Assembly: GCA_964020085.1 (NCBI GenBank)
Contig: CAXHUQ010001507.1
Location: 124,001-188,000, forward strand
DNA length: 64,000 nucleotides
Direction: 5' to 3'
Origin: Micromussa lordhowensis
Taxonomy: Eukaryota; Cnidaria; Anthozoa; Scleractinia; Lobophylliidae
How positions within the stretch are numbered: the first letter of the stretch is position 1; every line of letters begins with the position of its first letter. Under the pieces are notes generated by a model. That model saw only the letters and a list, made by a program, of their open reading frames with translations, did not search any database and was not told where the DNA came from. This document shows, in pieces, positions 1 through 12,100 of the stretch. The position numbers and the translations under genes were made by a program.

Positions 1-2850
1 TGATGGCATTGGCCCCACGGTGTTTTTTCTGGCCTTCTTTTTGCAGTAGTTTCCCATGGTCCCAACTTTGCAGAATTTCAGAAAACGCGCGCTGGGGTCC
101 CCTTGGCAAATTTGACATAGCTCGGCTTCACGGGCACTTTAAGAGGCGCGGTTTGCAGCAAAATGTTCTGCTAGGTTAGCACTTCAAGGAAATGGTAGTA
201 AGGACATGATGGCATTGGCGCCAGGGTGTTTTTTCTGGCCTTCTTTTTGCAGTAGTTTCCCCTGGTCCCAACTTTGTAGAATTTCAGAAAACGCGCGCTG
301 GGGGTCCCCTTGGCAAATTTGACATAGCTCGGCTTCACGGGCACTTTAAGAGGCGCAGTTTGCAGCAAAATGTTCTGCTAGGTTGGCACTTTAAGGAAAT
401 GGAAGATAAGACATGATGGCATTGGCCCCAGGGTGTTTTTTCTGGCCTTCTTTTTGCAGTAGTTTCCCCTGGTCCCAACTTTGCAGAATTTCAGAAAACG
501 CGCGCTGGGGGTCCCCTTGGCAAATTTGTATAGCTCGGCTTCACGGGCACTTTAAGAGGCGCGGTTTGCAGCAAAATGTTCTGCTAGGTTGGCACTTTAA
601 GGAAATTGTAGTTAGGACATGATGGCATTGGCCCCACGGTGTTTTTTCTGGCCTTCCTTTTGCAGTAGTTTCCCCTGGTCCCAACTTTGCAGAATTTCAG
701 AAAAAGCGCGCTGGGGGTCCCCTTGGCAAATTTGACATAGCTCGGCTTCACGGGCACTTTAAGAGGCGCGGTTTGCAGCAAAATGTTCTGCTAGGTTGGC
801 ACTTTTAGGAAATTGTAGTTAGGACATGATGGCATTAGCGCGAGGGTGTTTTTTCTGGCCTTCTTTTTGCAGTAGTTTCCCCTGGTCCCAACTTTGCAGA
901 ATTTCAGAAAACGCGCGCTGGGGGTCCCCTCTGCAAATTTGACATAGCTCGGCTTCACGGGCACTTTAAGTGGTGCGGTTTGCAGGAAAATGTTCTGCTA
1001 GGTTGGCACTTTAAGGAAATTTTAGTTAGGACATGATGGCATTGGCGCCAGGGTGTTTCCTCTGGCCTTCTTTTCGCAGTAGTTTCCCCTGGTCCCAACT
1101 TTGCAGAATTTCAGAAAACGCGCGCTGGGGGTCCCCTTGGCATATTTTACATAGCTCGGCTTCACGGGCACTTTAAGAGGCGCCGTTTGCAGCAAAATGT
1201 TCTGCTAGGTTGGCACTTTAAGGAAATTGTAGTTAGGACATGATGGCATTGGCCCCACGGTGTTTTTTCTGGCCTTCTTTTTGCAGTAGTTTCCCATGGT
1301 CCCAACTTTGCAGAATTTCAGAAAACGCGCGCTAGGGGTGCCCTTGGCAAATTTGACATAGCTCGGCTTCACGGGCACTTTAAGAGGCGCGGTTTGCCGC
1401 AAAATGTTGTGCTAGATTGGCACTTCAAGGAAATGGTAGTAAGGACATGATGGCATTGGCGCCAGGGTGTTTTTTCTGGCCTTCTTTTTGCAGTAGTTTC
1501 CCCTGGTCCCAACTTTGTAGAATTTCAGAAAACGCGCGCTGGGGGTCCCCTTGGCAAATTTGACATAGCTCGGCTTCACGGGCACTTTAAGAGGCGCAGT
1601 TTGCAGCAAAATGTTCTGCTAGGCTGGCACTTTAAGGAAATGGAAGATAAGACATGATGGCATTGGCCCCAGGGTGTTTTTTCTGGCCTTCTTTTTGCAG
1701 TAGTTTCCCCTGGTCCCAACTTTGCAGAATTTCAGAAAAAGCGCGCTGGGGGTCCCCTTGGCAAATTTGACATAGCTCGGCTTCACGGGCACTTTAAGAG
1801 GCGCGGTTTGCAGCAAAATGTTCTGCTAGGCTGGCACTTCAAGGAAATTTTAGTTACAACATGATAGGCATTGGCGCCAGGGTGTTTTCTCTGGCCTTCT
1901 TTTCGCAGTAGTTTCCCCTGGTCCCAACTTTGCAGAATTTCAGAAAACGCGCGCTGGGGGTCCCCTTGGCATATTTTACAGAGCTCGGCTTCACGGGCAC
2001 TTTAAGAGGCGCCGTTTCCAGCAAAATGTTTTGCTAGGTTGGCACTTTAAGGAAATTGTAGTTAGGACATGATGGCATTGGCCCCACGGTGTTTTTTCTG
2101 GCCTTCTTTTTGCAGTAGTTTCCCATGGTCCCAACTTTGCAGAATTTCAGAAAACGCGCGCTGGGGGTCCCCTTGGCAAATTTGACATAGCTCGGCTTCA
2201 CGGGCACTTTAATAGGCGCGGTTTGCAGCAAAATGTTCTGCTAGGTTGGCACTTCAAGGAAATGGTAGTAAGGACATGATGGCATTGGCGCCAGGGTGTT
2301 TTTTCTGGCCTTCTTTTTGCAGTAGTTTCCCCTGGTCCCAACTTTGTAGAATTTCAGAAAACGCGCGCTGGGGGTACCCTTGGCAAATTTGACATAGCTC
2401 GGCTTCACGGGCACTTTAAGAGGCGCAGTTTGCAGCAAAATGTTCTGCTAGGTTGGCACTTCAAGGAAATGGTAGTAAGGACATGATGGCATTGGCGCCA
2501 GGGTGTTTTTTCTGGCCTTCTTTTTGCAGTAGTTTCCCCTGGTCCCAACTTTGTAGAATTTCAGAAAACGCGCGCTGGGGGTCCCCTTGGCAAATTTGAC
2601 ATAGCTCGGCTTCACGGGCACTTTAAGAGGCGCAGTTTGCAGCAAAATGTTCTGCTAGGTTGGCACTTTAAGGAAATGGAAGTTAAGACATGATGGCATT
2701 GGCCCCAGGGTGTTTTTTCTGGCCTTCTTTTTGCAGTAGTTTCCCCTGGTCCCAACTTTGCAGAATTTCAGAAAACGCACGCTGGGGGTCCCCTTGGCAA
2801 ATTTCTTATAGCTCGGCTTCACGGGCACTTTAAGAGGCGCGGTTTGCAGC
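1..2850. repeat. Left subarray: GCCCCA-variant monomers with 6-mer and 4-mer copies
   Basis: Monomers with GGCCCCACGG and CCCATGGTCC recur at 1, 1241 and 2070, separated by 1,240 bp (about 6 monomers) and 829 bp (about 4). The following monomer type, with GGTAGTAAGGACATG, follows each of these and is itself doubled near 2265 and 2472. These shared haplotypes show that short runs of monomers were copied as blocks. Most other monomers here also carry GGCCCCAGGG rather than the GGCGCCAGGG seen later. Confidence 0.85.
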
Positions 2851-3987
2851 AAAATATTCCGCTAGGTTGGCACTTTAAGGAAATTTAAGTTAAAACATGA
2901 TGGCATTGGCCCTAGGGTGTTTTTCTGGCCTTGTTTTTGCAGTAGTTTCCCCTGGTCCCAACTTTGCAGAATTTCAGAAAACGCGCGCTGGGGGTCCCCT
3001 TGGCAAATTTCACATAGCTCGGCTTCACGGGCACTTCAAGAGGCGCGGTTTGCAGCAAAATCTTTTACTAGGTTGGCACTTTAAGAAAATTGTAGTTAGG
3101 ACATGATGGCATTGGCCCCAGGGTGTTTTTTTAGGCCTTCTTTTTGCAGTAGTTTCCCCTGGTCCCAACTTTGCAGAATTTCAGAAAACGCGCGCTGGGG
3201 TCCCCTTGGCAAATTTGACATAGCTCGGCCTCACGGGCACTTTAAGAGGCGCCGTTTGCAGCAAAATGTTTTGCTAGGTTGGCACTTTAAGGAAATTTAA
3301 GTTAAGAGATGATGGCATTGGCCCCAGGGTGTTTTTTCTGGCCTTCTTTTTGCAGTAGTTTCCCCTGGTCCCAACTTTGCAGAATTTCAGAAAACGCGCG
3401 CTGGGGGTCCCCTTGGCAAATTTCACATAGCTCGGCTTCACGGGCACTTCAAGAGGCGCGGTTTGCAGAAAAATGTTTTACTAGGTTGGCACTTTAAGGA
3501 AATCCTAGTTAGGAGATAATGGCATTGGTCCCAGGGTGTTTTTTCTGGCCTTATTTTGGCAGCACTTTCCCCTGGTCCCAACTTTGCAGAATTTCAGAAA
3601 ACGCGCGCTGGGGGTCCCCTTGGCAAATTGGACATAGCTCGGCTTCACGGGCACTTTAAGAGGCGCGGTTTGAAGCAAAATGTTCTGCTAGGTAGGCACT
3701 TTAACGAAATCGTAGTTAGAACATGACGGCATTGGCGCCAGGGTGTTTTTTCTGGCCTTCTTTTTGCAGTAGTTTTCCATGGACCCAACTTTGCAGAATT
3801 TCAGAAAACGCGCGCTGGGGGTCCCCTTGGCAAATTTGACATAGCTCGGCTTCACGGGCACTTTAAGAGGCGCGGTTTGCAGCAAATTGTTCTGCTAAGT
3901 TCGCACTTTAAGCAAATTTTAAATAGGACATGATGGCATTGGCGCCAGGGTGTTTTTTCTGGCCTTCTTTTTGCAGTAGTTTCCCCT
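2851..3987. repeat. Satellite monomers without an obvious block copy
   Basis: About five and a half monomers of ordinary length. They mix GGCCCTAGGG, GGCCCCAGGG, GGTCCCAGGG and GGCGCCAGGG forms. I saw no long-range partner for this stretch and nothing other than satellite. Confidence 0.85.
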
Positions 3988-6932
3988 GGTCCCAACTTTG
4001 CAGAATTTCAGAAAACGCGCGCTGGGGGTCCCCTTGGCAAATTTGACATAGCTCGGCCTCACGGGCACTTTAAGAGGTGCAGTTTGCAGCAAAATGTTCT
4101 GCTAGGTTGGCACTTTAAGAAAATTCTAGTGAGGACATGATGGCATTGGCGACAGGGTGTTTTTTCTGGCCTTCTTTTTGCAGTAGTTTCCTCTGGTCCC
4201 AACTTTGCAGAATTTCAGAAAACGCGCGCTGGGGGTCCCCTTGGCAAATTTGACATAGCTCGGCTTCACGGGCACTTTAAGAGGCGCCGTTTGCAGCAAA
4301 ATGTTCTGCTAGGTTGGCAATTTAAGGAAATTGTAGTTAACACATGATGGCATTGGCCCCAGGGTGTTTTTGCTGGCCTTCTTTTTGCAGTAGTTTCCCC
4401 TGGTCCCAACTTTGCAGAATTTCAGAAAACGCGCGCTGGGGGTCCCCTTGGCAAATTTGACATAGCTCGGCTTCACGGGCACTTTAAGAGGCGCGGTTTG
4501 CAGCAAAATGTTCTGCTAGGTTGGCACTTGAAGAAAGTGGTAGCTAGGACATGATGGCATTGGCCCCAGGGTGTTTTTTCTGGCCTTCTTTTTGCAGTAG
4601 TTTCCCCTGGTCCCAACTTTGCAGAATTTCAGAAAACGCGCGCTGGGGGTCCCCTTGGCAAATTTGACATAGTTTGGCCTCGCGGGCACTTTAAGAGGTG
4701 CGGTTTGCAGCAAAATGTTTTGCTAGGTTGGCACTTTAAGGAAATTGTAGTTAAGACATGAAGGCATTGGCCCCAGGGTGTTTTTTCTGGACTTCTTTTT
4801 GCAGTAGTTTCCCCTGGTCCCAACTTTGCAGAATTTCAGAAAACGCGCGCTGGGGGTCCCCTTGGCAAATTTGACATAGCTCGGCTTCACGGGCACTTTA
4901 AGAGGCGCGGTTTGCAGCAAAATGTTCTGCTAGGCTGGCACTTCAAGAAAGTGGTAGTTAGGACATGATGGCATTGGCCCCAGAGTGTTTTTTCTGGCCT
5001 TCTTTTTGCAGTAGTTTCCCCTGGTCCCAACTTTGCAGAATTTCAGAAAACGCGCGCTGGGGGTACCCTTGGCAAATTTGACATAGCTCGGCCTCACGGG
5101 CACTTTAAGAGGTGCAGTTTGCAGCAAAATGTTCTGCTAGGTTGGCACTTTAAGAAAATTGTAGTTAGGACATGATGGCATTGGCGACAGGGTGTTTTTT
5201 CTGGCCTTCTTTTTGCAGTAGTTTCCTCTGGTCCCAACTTTGCAGAATTTCAGAAAACGCGCGCTGGGGGTCCCCTTGGCAAATTTGACATAGCTCGGCT
5301 TCACGGGTACTTTAAGAGGCGCGGTTTGCAGCAAAATGTTCTGCTAGGTTGGCAATTTAAGGAAATTGTAGGTAAGACATGATGGCATTGGCCCCAGGGT
5401 GTTTTTGCTGGCCTTCTTTTTGCAGTAGTTTCCCCAGGTCCCAACTTTGCAGAATTTCAGAAAACGCGCGCTGGGGGTCCCCTTGGCAAATTTGACATAG
5501 CTCGGCCTCACGGGCACTTTAAGAGGTGCAGTTTGCAGCAAAATGTTCTGCTAGGTTGGCACTTTAAGAAAATTCTAGTGAGGACATGATGGCATTGGCG
5601 ACAGGGTGTTTTTTCTGGCCTTCTTTTTGCAGTAGTTTCCTCTGGTCCCAACTTTGCAGAATTTCAGAAAACGCGCGCTGGGGGTCCCCTTGGCAAATTT
5701 GACATAGCTCGGCTTCACGGGCACTTTAAGAGGCGCCGTTTGCAGCAAAATGTTCTGCTAGGTTGGCAATTTAAGGAAATTGTAGTTAACACATGATGGC
5801 ATTGGCCCCAGGGTGTTTTTGCTGGCCTTCTTTTTGCAGTAGTTTCCCCTGGTCCCAACTTTGCAGAATTTCAGAAAACGCGCGCTGGGGGTCCCCTTGG
5901 CAAATTTGACATAGCTCGGCTTCACGGGCACTTTAAGAGGCGCGGTTTGCAGCAAAATGTTCTGCTAGGTTGGCACTTGAAGAAAGTGGTAGCTAGGACA
6001 TGATGGCATTGGCCCCAGGGTGTTTTTTCTGGCCTTCTTTTTGCAGTAGTTTCCCCTGGTCCCAACTTTGCAGAATTTCAGAAAACGCGCGCTGGGGGTC
6101 CCCTTGGCAAATTTGACATAGTTTGGCCTCGCGGGCACTTTAAGAGGTGCGGTTTGCAGCAAAATGTTTTGCTAGGTTGGCACTTTAAGGAAATTGTAGT
6201 TAAGACATGAAGGCATTGGCCCCAGGGTGTTTTTTCTGGACTTCTTTTTGCAGTAGTTTCCCCTGGTCCCAACTTTGCAGAATTTCAGAAAACGCGCGCT
6301 GGGGGTCCCCTTGGCAAATTTGACATAGCTCGGCTTCACGGGCACTTTAAGAGGCGCGGTTTGCAGCAAAATGTTCTGCTAGGCTGGCACTTCAAGAAAG
6401 TGGTAGTTAGGACATGATGGCATTGGCCCCAGAGTGTTTTTTCTGGCCTTCTTTTTGCAGTAGTTTCCCCTGGTCCCAACTTTGCAGAATTTCAGAAAAC
6501 GCGCGCTGGGGGTACCCTTGGCAAATTTGACATAGCTCGGCCTCACGGGCACTTTAAGAGGTGCAGTTTGCAGCAAAATGTTCTGCTAGGTTGGCACTTT
6601 AAGAAAATTGTAGTTAGGACATGATGGCATTGGCGACAGGGTGTTTTTTCTGGCCTTCTTTTTGCAGTAGTTTCCTCTGGTCCCAACTTTGCAGAATTTC
6701 AGAAAACGCGCGCTGGGGGTCCCCTTGGCAAATTTGACATAGCTCGGCTTCACGGGTACTTTAAGAGGCGCGGTTTGCAGCAAAATGTTCTGCTAGGTTG
6801 GCAATTTAAGGAAATTGTAGGTAAGACATGATGGCATTGGCCCCAGGGTGTTTTTGCTGGCCTTCTTTTTGCAGTAGTTTCCCCAGGTCCCAACTTTGCA
6901 GAATTTCAGAAAACGCGCGCTGGGGGTCCCCT
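3988..6932. repeat. Tandem duplication of a 7-monomer, 1,449-bp block
   Basis: Bases 3988-5483 match 5437-6932 at an offset of exactly 1,449 bp (7 x 207). All variant landmarks I compared are identical, including GGCGACAGGG, TAACACATGATGG, CATAGTTTGGCCTCGCGG and GGACTTC. The left edge is set by a T/A difference at 3987 versus 5436 and the right edge by a T/G difference at 5484 versus 6933. With monomers elsewhere differing at many positions, this identity implies a recent event. An assembly artefact in a repetitive region is the main alternative. Confidence 0.9.
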
Positions 6933-9074
6933 GGGCAAATTTGACATAGCTCGGCTTCACGAGCACTTTAAGAGGCGCGGTTTGCAGCAAAATGTTCTGC
7001 TAGGTTGGCACTTGAAGGAAGTGGTAGCTAAGACATGATGGCATTGGCCCCAGGGTGTTTTTTCTGGCCTTCTTTTTGCAGTAGTTTTCCCTGGTCCCAA
7101 CTTTGCAGAATTTCAGAAAACGCGCGCTGGGGGTCCCCTTGGCAAATTTGACATAGCTCGGCTTCACGGGCACTTTAAGAGGCGCGATTTGCAGCAAAAT
7201 GTTCTGCTAGGTTGGCACTTTAAGGAAATTTTAGTTAGGACATGATCCCATTGGCGCCAGGGTGTTTTTTCTGGCCTTATTTTTGCAGTAGTTTTCCCTG
7301 GTCCCAACTTTGCAGAATTTCAGAAAACGCGCGCTGGGGGTCCCCTTGGCAAATTTGACATAGCTCGGCTTCACGGGCACTTTAAGAGGCGCGGTTTGCA
7401 CCAACATGTTCTGCTAGGTTGGTACTTTAAGGAAATTCAAGTTAGGACATGATACCATTGGCGCCAGGGTGTGTTTTCTGGCCTTCTTTTTGCAGTAGTT
7501 TTCCCTGGTCCCAACTTTGCAGAATTTCCGAAAACGCGCGCTGGGGGTCCCCTTGGAAAATTTGACATAGCTCGGCTTCACGGGCACTTTAAGAGGCGCG
7601 GTTTGCAGCAAAATGTTCTGCTAGGTTGGCACTTTAATGAAATTTTAGTTAGGACATGATGGCATTGGCGCCAAGGTGGTTTTTCTGGGCTTCTTTTTGC
7701 AGTAGTTTGCCCTGGTCCCAACTTTGCAGAATTTCTGTAAACGCGCGCTGGGGGTCTCCTTGGCAAATTTGACATAGCTCGGCTTCACGGGCACTTTAAG
7801 AGGCGCGGTTTGCAGCAAAATGTTCTGCTAGGTTGGTACTTCAAGAAAATCTTAGTTAGGACATGATGGCATTGGCGCCAGGCTGTTTTTCCTGGCTTTC
7901 TTTTTGCAGTAGTTTTCCCTGGTCCCAACTTTGCAGAATTTCAGAAAACGCGCGCTGGGGGTCCCCTTGGCAAATTTGACATAGCTCGGCTTCACGGGCA
8001 CTTTAAGAGGCGCGGTTTGCAGCAAAATGTTCTGCCAGGTTGGCACTTCAAGGAAATTTTAGTTAGGACATGATGGCATTGGCGCCAAGGTGGTTTTTTT
8101 GGGCTTCTTTTTGCAGTAGTTTCCCCTGGTCCCAACTTTGCAGAATTTCTGAAAACGCGCGCTGGGGGTCTGCTTGGCAAATTTGACATAGCTCGGCTTC
8201 ACGGGCACTTTAAGAGGCGCGGTTTGCAGCAAAATGTTCTGCTAGGTTGGTACTTTAAGAAAATCTTAGTTAGGACATAATGGCATTGGCGCCAGGGATT
8301 TTTTTCTGGCCTTCTTTTTGCAGTAGTTTCCCCTGGTCCCAACTTTGCAGAATTTCAGAAAACGCGCGCTGGGGGTCCCCTTGGCAATTTTGACATAGCT
8401 CGGCTTCACGGGCACTTTAAGAGGCGCGGCTTGCAGCAAAATGTTCTGCTAGGTTGGCACTTCAAAGAAATTGTAGTTAAGACATGATCGCATTGGCGCC
8501 AGGGTGTTTTCCATGGTCTTCTTTTTGCAGTAGTTTCCCCTGGTCCCAACTTTGCAGAATTTCAGAAAACGCGCGCTGGGGGTCCCCTTGGCAAATTTGA
8601 CATAGCTTGGCTTCACGGGCACTTTAAGAGGCGCGGTTTGCAGCAAAATGTTCTGCTAGGTTGGCACTTTAAGGATATGCTAGTTAGAATATGATGCCAT
8701 TGGCGCCAGGGTGTTTTTTTTGGCCTTCTTTTTGCAGTAGTTTCTCCTGGTCCCAACTTTGCAGAATTTCAGAAAACGCGCGCTGGGGGTCCCCTTGGCA
8801 AACTTGACATAGGTCGGCTTCACGGGCACTTTAAGAGGCGCCGTTTGCAGCAAAAAGTTTCGCTAGGTTGGCACTTCAAGGAAATTTTAGTTACGACATG
8901 ATGGCATTGGCGCCAGGGTGTTTTTTCTGGCCTCCTTTTTGCAGTAGTTTCCCCAGGTCCCAACTTTGCAGAATTTCAGAAAACGCGCGCTGGGGGTCCC
9001 CTTGGCAAATTTGACATAGCTCGGCTTCACGGGCACTTTAAGAGGCGCGGTTTGCAGCAAAATGTTCTGCTAGG
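6933..9074. repeat. Diverged satellite monomers, transition to GGCGCC form
   Basis: About ten monomers. The GGCCCCAGGG form ends near 7043 and GGCGCCAGGG dominates afterwards. A dimer-scale similarity is visible between monomers with GGTGGTTTTTCTGGGC near 7675 and GGTGGTTTTTTTGGGC near 8090, two monomers apart. Nothing but satellite was seen. Confidence 0.85.
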
Positions 9075-9139
9075 TTGGCACTTTAAAGAAATCCTAGTTA
9101 GGACTTGATGGCATTGGCGCCAGGGTGTTTTCTGCTAGG
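9075..9139 (+). repeat. Truncated 65-bp monomer (142-bp internal deletion)
   Basis: Here GGGTGTTTTCTGCTAGG joins the T tract (monomer about 54-59) directly to the end of the monomer (about 198-207), so the unit is 65 bp instead of 207. The word TTCTG occurs at both ends of the missing segment (monomer 58-62 and 198-202) and only once at the junction, with two further T lost from the T tract. It is the only heavily truncated monomer I found. Confidence 0.9.
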
Positions 9140-12100
9140 TTGGCACTTCAAGGAAATGTTAGTTAGGACATGATGACATTGGGTCCAGGGTGTTTTTTCT
9201 GGCCTTCTTTTTGCAGTAGTTTCCCCTGGTCCCAACTTTGCAGAATTTCAGAAAACGCGCGCTGGGGGTCCCCTTGGCAAATTTGACATAGCTCGGCTTC
9301 ACGGGCACTTTAAGAGGCGCGGTTTGCAGCAAAATGTTCTGCTGGGTTGGCACTTTAAGGAAATTTTGGTTAGAACATGATGGCATTGGCGCCAGGGTGT
9401 TTTTCCTGGCCTTCTTTTTGCAGTAGTTTCCCCTGGTCCCAACTTTGCAGAATTTCAGAAAACGCGCTGGGGGTCCCCTTGGCAAATTTGACATAGCTCG
9501 GCTTCACCGGTACTTTAAGAGGCACGGTTTGCAGCAAAATGTTCTGCTAGGTTGGCACTTGAAGGAAATGTTAGTTAAGACATGATGGCATTGGCGCCAG
9601 GGTGTTTTTTCTGGCCTTCTTTTTGCAGTAGTTTCCCCTGGTCCCAACTTTGCACAATTTCAGAAAACGCGCGCTGGGGGTCCCCTTGGCAAATTTGACA
9701 TAGCTCGGCTTCACGGGCACTTTAAGAGGCGCGGTTTGCAGCAAAATGTTCTGCTAGGTTGGCACTTTAAGGAAATTTAAGTTAGGACATGATGGTAGTG
9801 GCGCCAGGGTGTTTTTTTGGCCTTCTTTTTGCAGTAGCTTCCGCTGGTCCCAACTTTGCAGAATTTCAGAAAACGCGCGCTGGGGGTCCCGTTGGCAAAT
9901 TTGACATAGCTCGCCTTCACGGGAACTTTAAGTGGCGCGGTTTGTAGCAAAATGTTCTGCTAGGTTGGCACTTGAAGGAAATCCTAGTTAGAAGATGATG
10001 GTATTGGCGCCAGGGTTTTTTCTTTGGCCTTCTTTTTGCAGGAGTTTCCCCTGGTCCCAACTTTGCAGAGTTTCAGAAAACGCGCGCTGGGGGTCCCCTT
10101 GGCAAATTTGACATAGCTCGGCTTCACGGGCACTTTAAGAGGCGCGGTTCGCAGCAAAATGTTTTGCTAGGTTGGCACTTGAAGGAAATTCTAGTTAGAA
10201 CATGATGGCATTGGCGCCAGGGTATTTTTTTTGGCCTTCTTTTTGCAGTAGTTTCCCCTGGTCCCAACTTTGCAGAGTTTCAGAAAACGCGCGCTGGGGG
10301 TCCCCTTGGCAAATTTGACATAGCTCGGCTTCACGGGCACTTTAAGAGGCGCGGTTTGCAGCAAAATGTTTTTCTAGGTTGGCACTTCAAGGAAATTGTA
10401 GTTGAGATATGGTGGCATTGGCGCCAAAGTGTTTTTTCTGGCCTTCTTTTTGCAGTAGTTTCCCCTTGTCCCAACTTTGCAGAATTTCAGAAAACGTGCG
10501 CTGGGGGTCCCCTTGGCAAATTTGCCATAGCTCGGCTTCACGGGCACTTTAAGAGGCGCGGTTTGCAGCAAAGTGTTCTGCTAGGTTGGCACTTTAAGGA
10601 AATTATGGTTAGAACATGATGACATTGGCGCCAGAATGTTTTTTCTGGCCTTCTTTTTGCAGTAGTTTCCCCTGGTCCCAACTTTGCAGAATTTCAGCAA
10701 ATTTGCGCTGGGGGTCCCCTTGGCAAATTTGACATAGCTCGGCTTCACGGGCACTTTAAGAGGCACGGTTTGCAGCAAAATGTTCTGCTAGGTTGGCAAT
10801 TGAAGGAAATGTTAGTTAAGACATGATGGCATTGGCGCCAGGGTGTTTTTTCTGGCCTTCTTTTTGCAGTAGTTTCCCCTGGTCCCAACTTTGCAGAATT
10901 TCAGAAAACGCGCGCTGGGGGTCCCCTTGGCAAATTTGACATAGCTCGGCTTCACGGGCACTTTAAGAAGCGCGGTTTGCAGCAAAGTGTTCTGCTAGGT
11001 TGGCACTCTAAGGAAATGCTAGTTAGGACATGATGGCATTGGCGCCAGGGTGTTTATTCTGGCCTTCTTTTTGCAGTAGTTTCCCCTGGTCCCAACTTTG
11101 CAGAATTTCAGAAAACGCGCGCTGGGGGTCCCCTTGGCAAATTTGACATAGCTCGGCTTCACGGGCACTTTAAGAGGCGCGGTTTGCAGCAAAATGTTTT
11201 GCTAGGTTGGCACTTCAAGGAAATTTAAGTTAGGACATGATGGTAGTGGCGCCAGGGTGTTTTTTTGGCCTTCTTTTTGCAGTAGCTTCCGCTGGTCCCA
11301 ACTTTGCAGAATTTCAGAAAACGCGCGCTGGGGGTCCCGTTGGCAAATTTGACATAGCTCGCCTTCACGGGAACTTTAAGTGGCGCGGTTTGTAGCAAAA
11401 TGTTCTGCTAGGTTGGCACTTGAAGGAAATCCTAGTTAGAAGATGATGGTATTGGCGCCAGGGTTTTTTCTTTGGCCTTCTTTTTGCAGGAGTTTCCCCT
11501 GGTCCCAACTTTGCAGAGTTTCAGAAAACGCGCGCTGGGGGTCCCCTTGGCAAATTTGACATAGCTCGGCTTCACGGGCACTTTAAGAGGCGCGGTTTGC
11601 AGCAAAATGTTTTTCTAGGTTGGCACTTCAAGGAAATTGTAGTTGAGATATGGTGGCATTGGCGCCAAAGTGTTTTTTCTGGCCTTCTTTTTGCAGTAGT
11701 TTCCCCTTGTCCCAACTTTGCAGAATTTCAGAAAACGTGCGCTGGGGGTCCCCTTGGCAAATTTGCCATAGCTCGGCTTCACGGGCACTTTAAGAGGCGC
11801 GGTTTGCAGCAAAGTGTTCTGCTAGGTTGGCACTTTAAGGAAATTATGATTAGAACATGATGACATTTGCGCCAGGGTGTTTTTTCTGGCCTTCTTTTTG
11901 CAGTAGTTTCCCCTGGTCCCAACTTTGCAGAATTTCAGAAAACGCGCTGGGGGTCCCCTTGGCAAATTTGACATAGCTCGGCTTCACCGGCACTTTAAGA
12001 GGCACGGTTTGCAGCAAAATGTTCTGCTAGGTTGGCAATTGAAGGAAATGTTAGTTAAGACATGATGGCATTGGCGCCAGGGTGTTTTTTCTGGCCTTCT

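Noticed and set aside
9159..9494. 111-residue minus frame, and similar 126-148-residue frames at 16989-17393, 34808-35188, 51151-51555 and 61847-62293
   Set aside because: Each is two or more monomers fused where the TAG in CTAG is mutated or where a small indel shifts frame. No domain or start signal supports coding.
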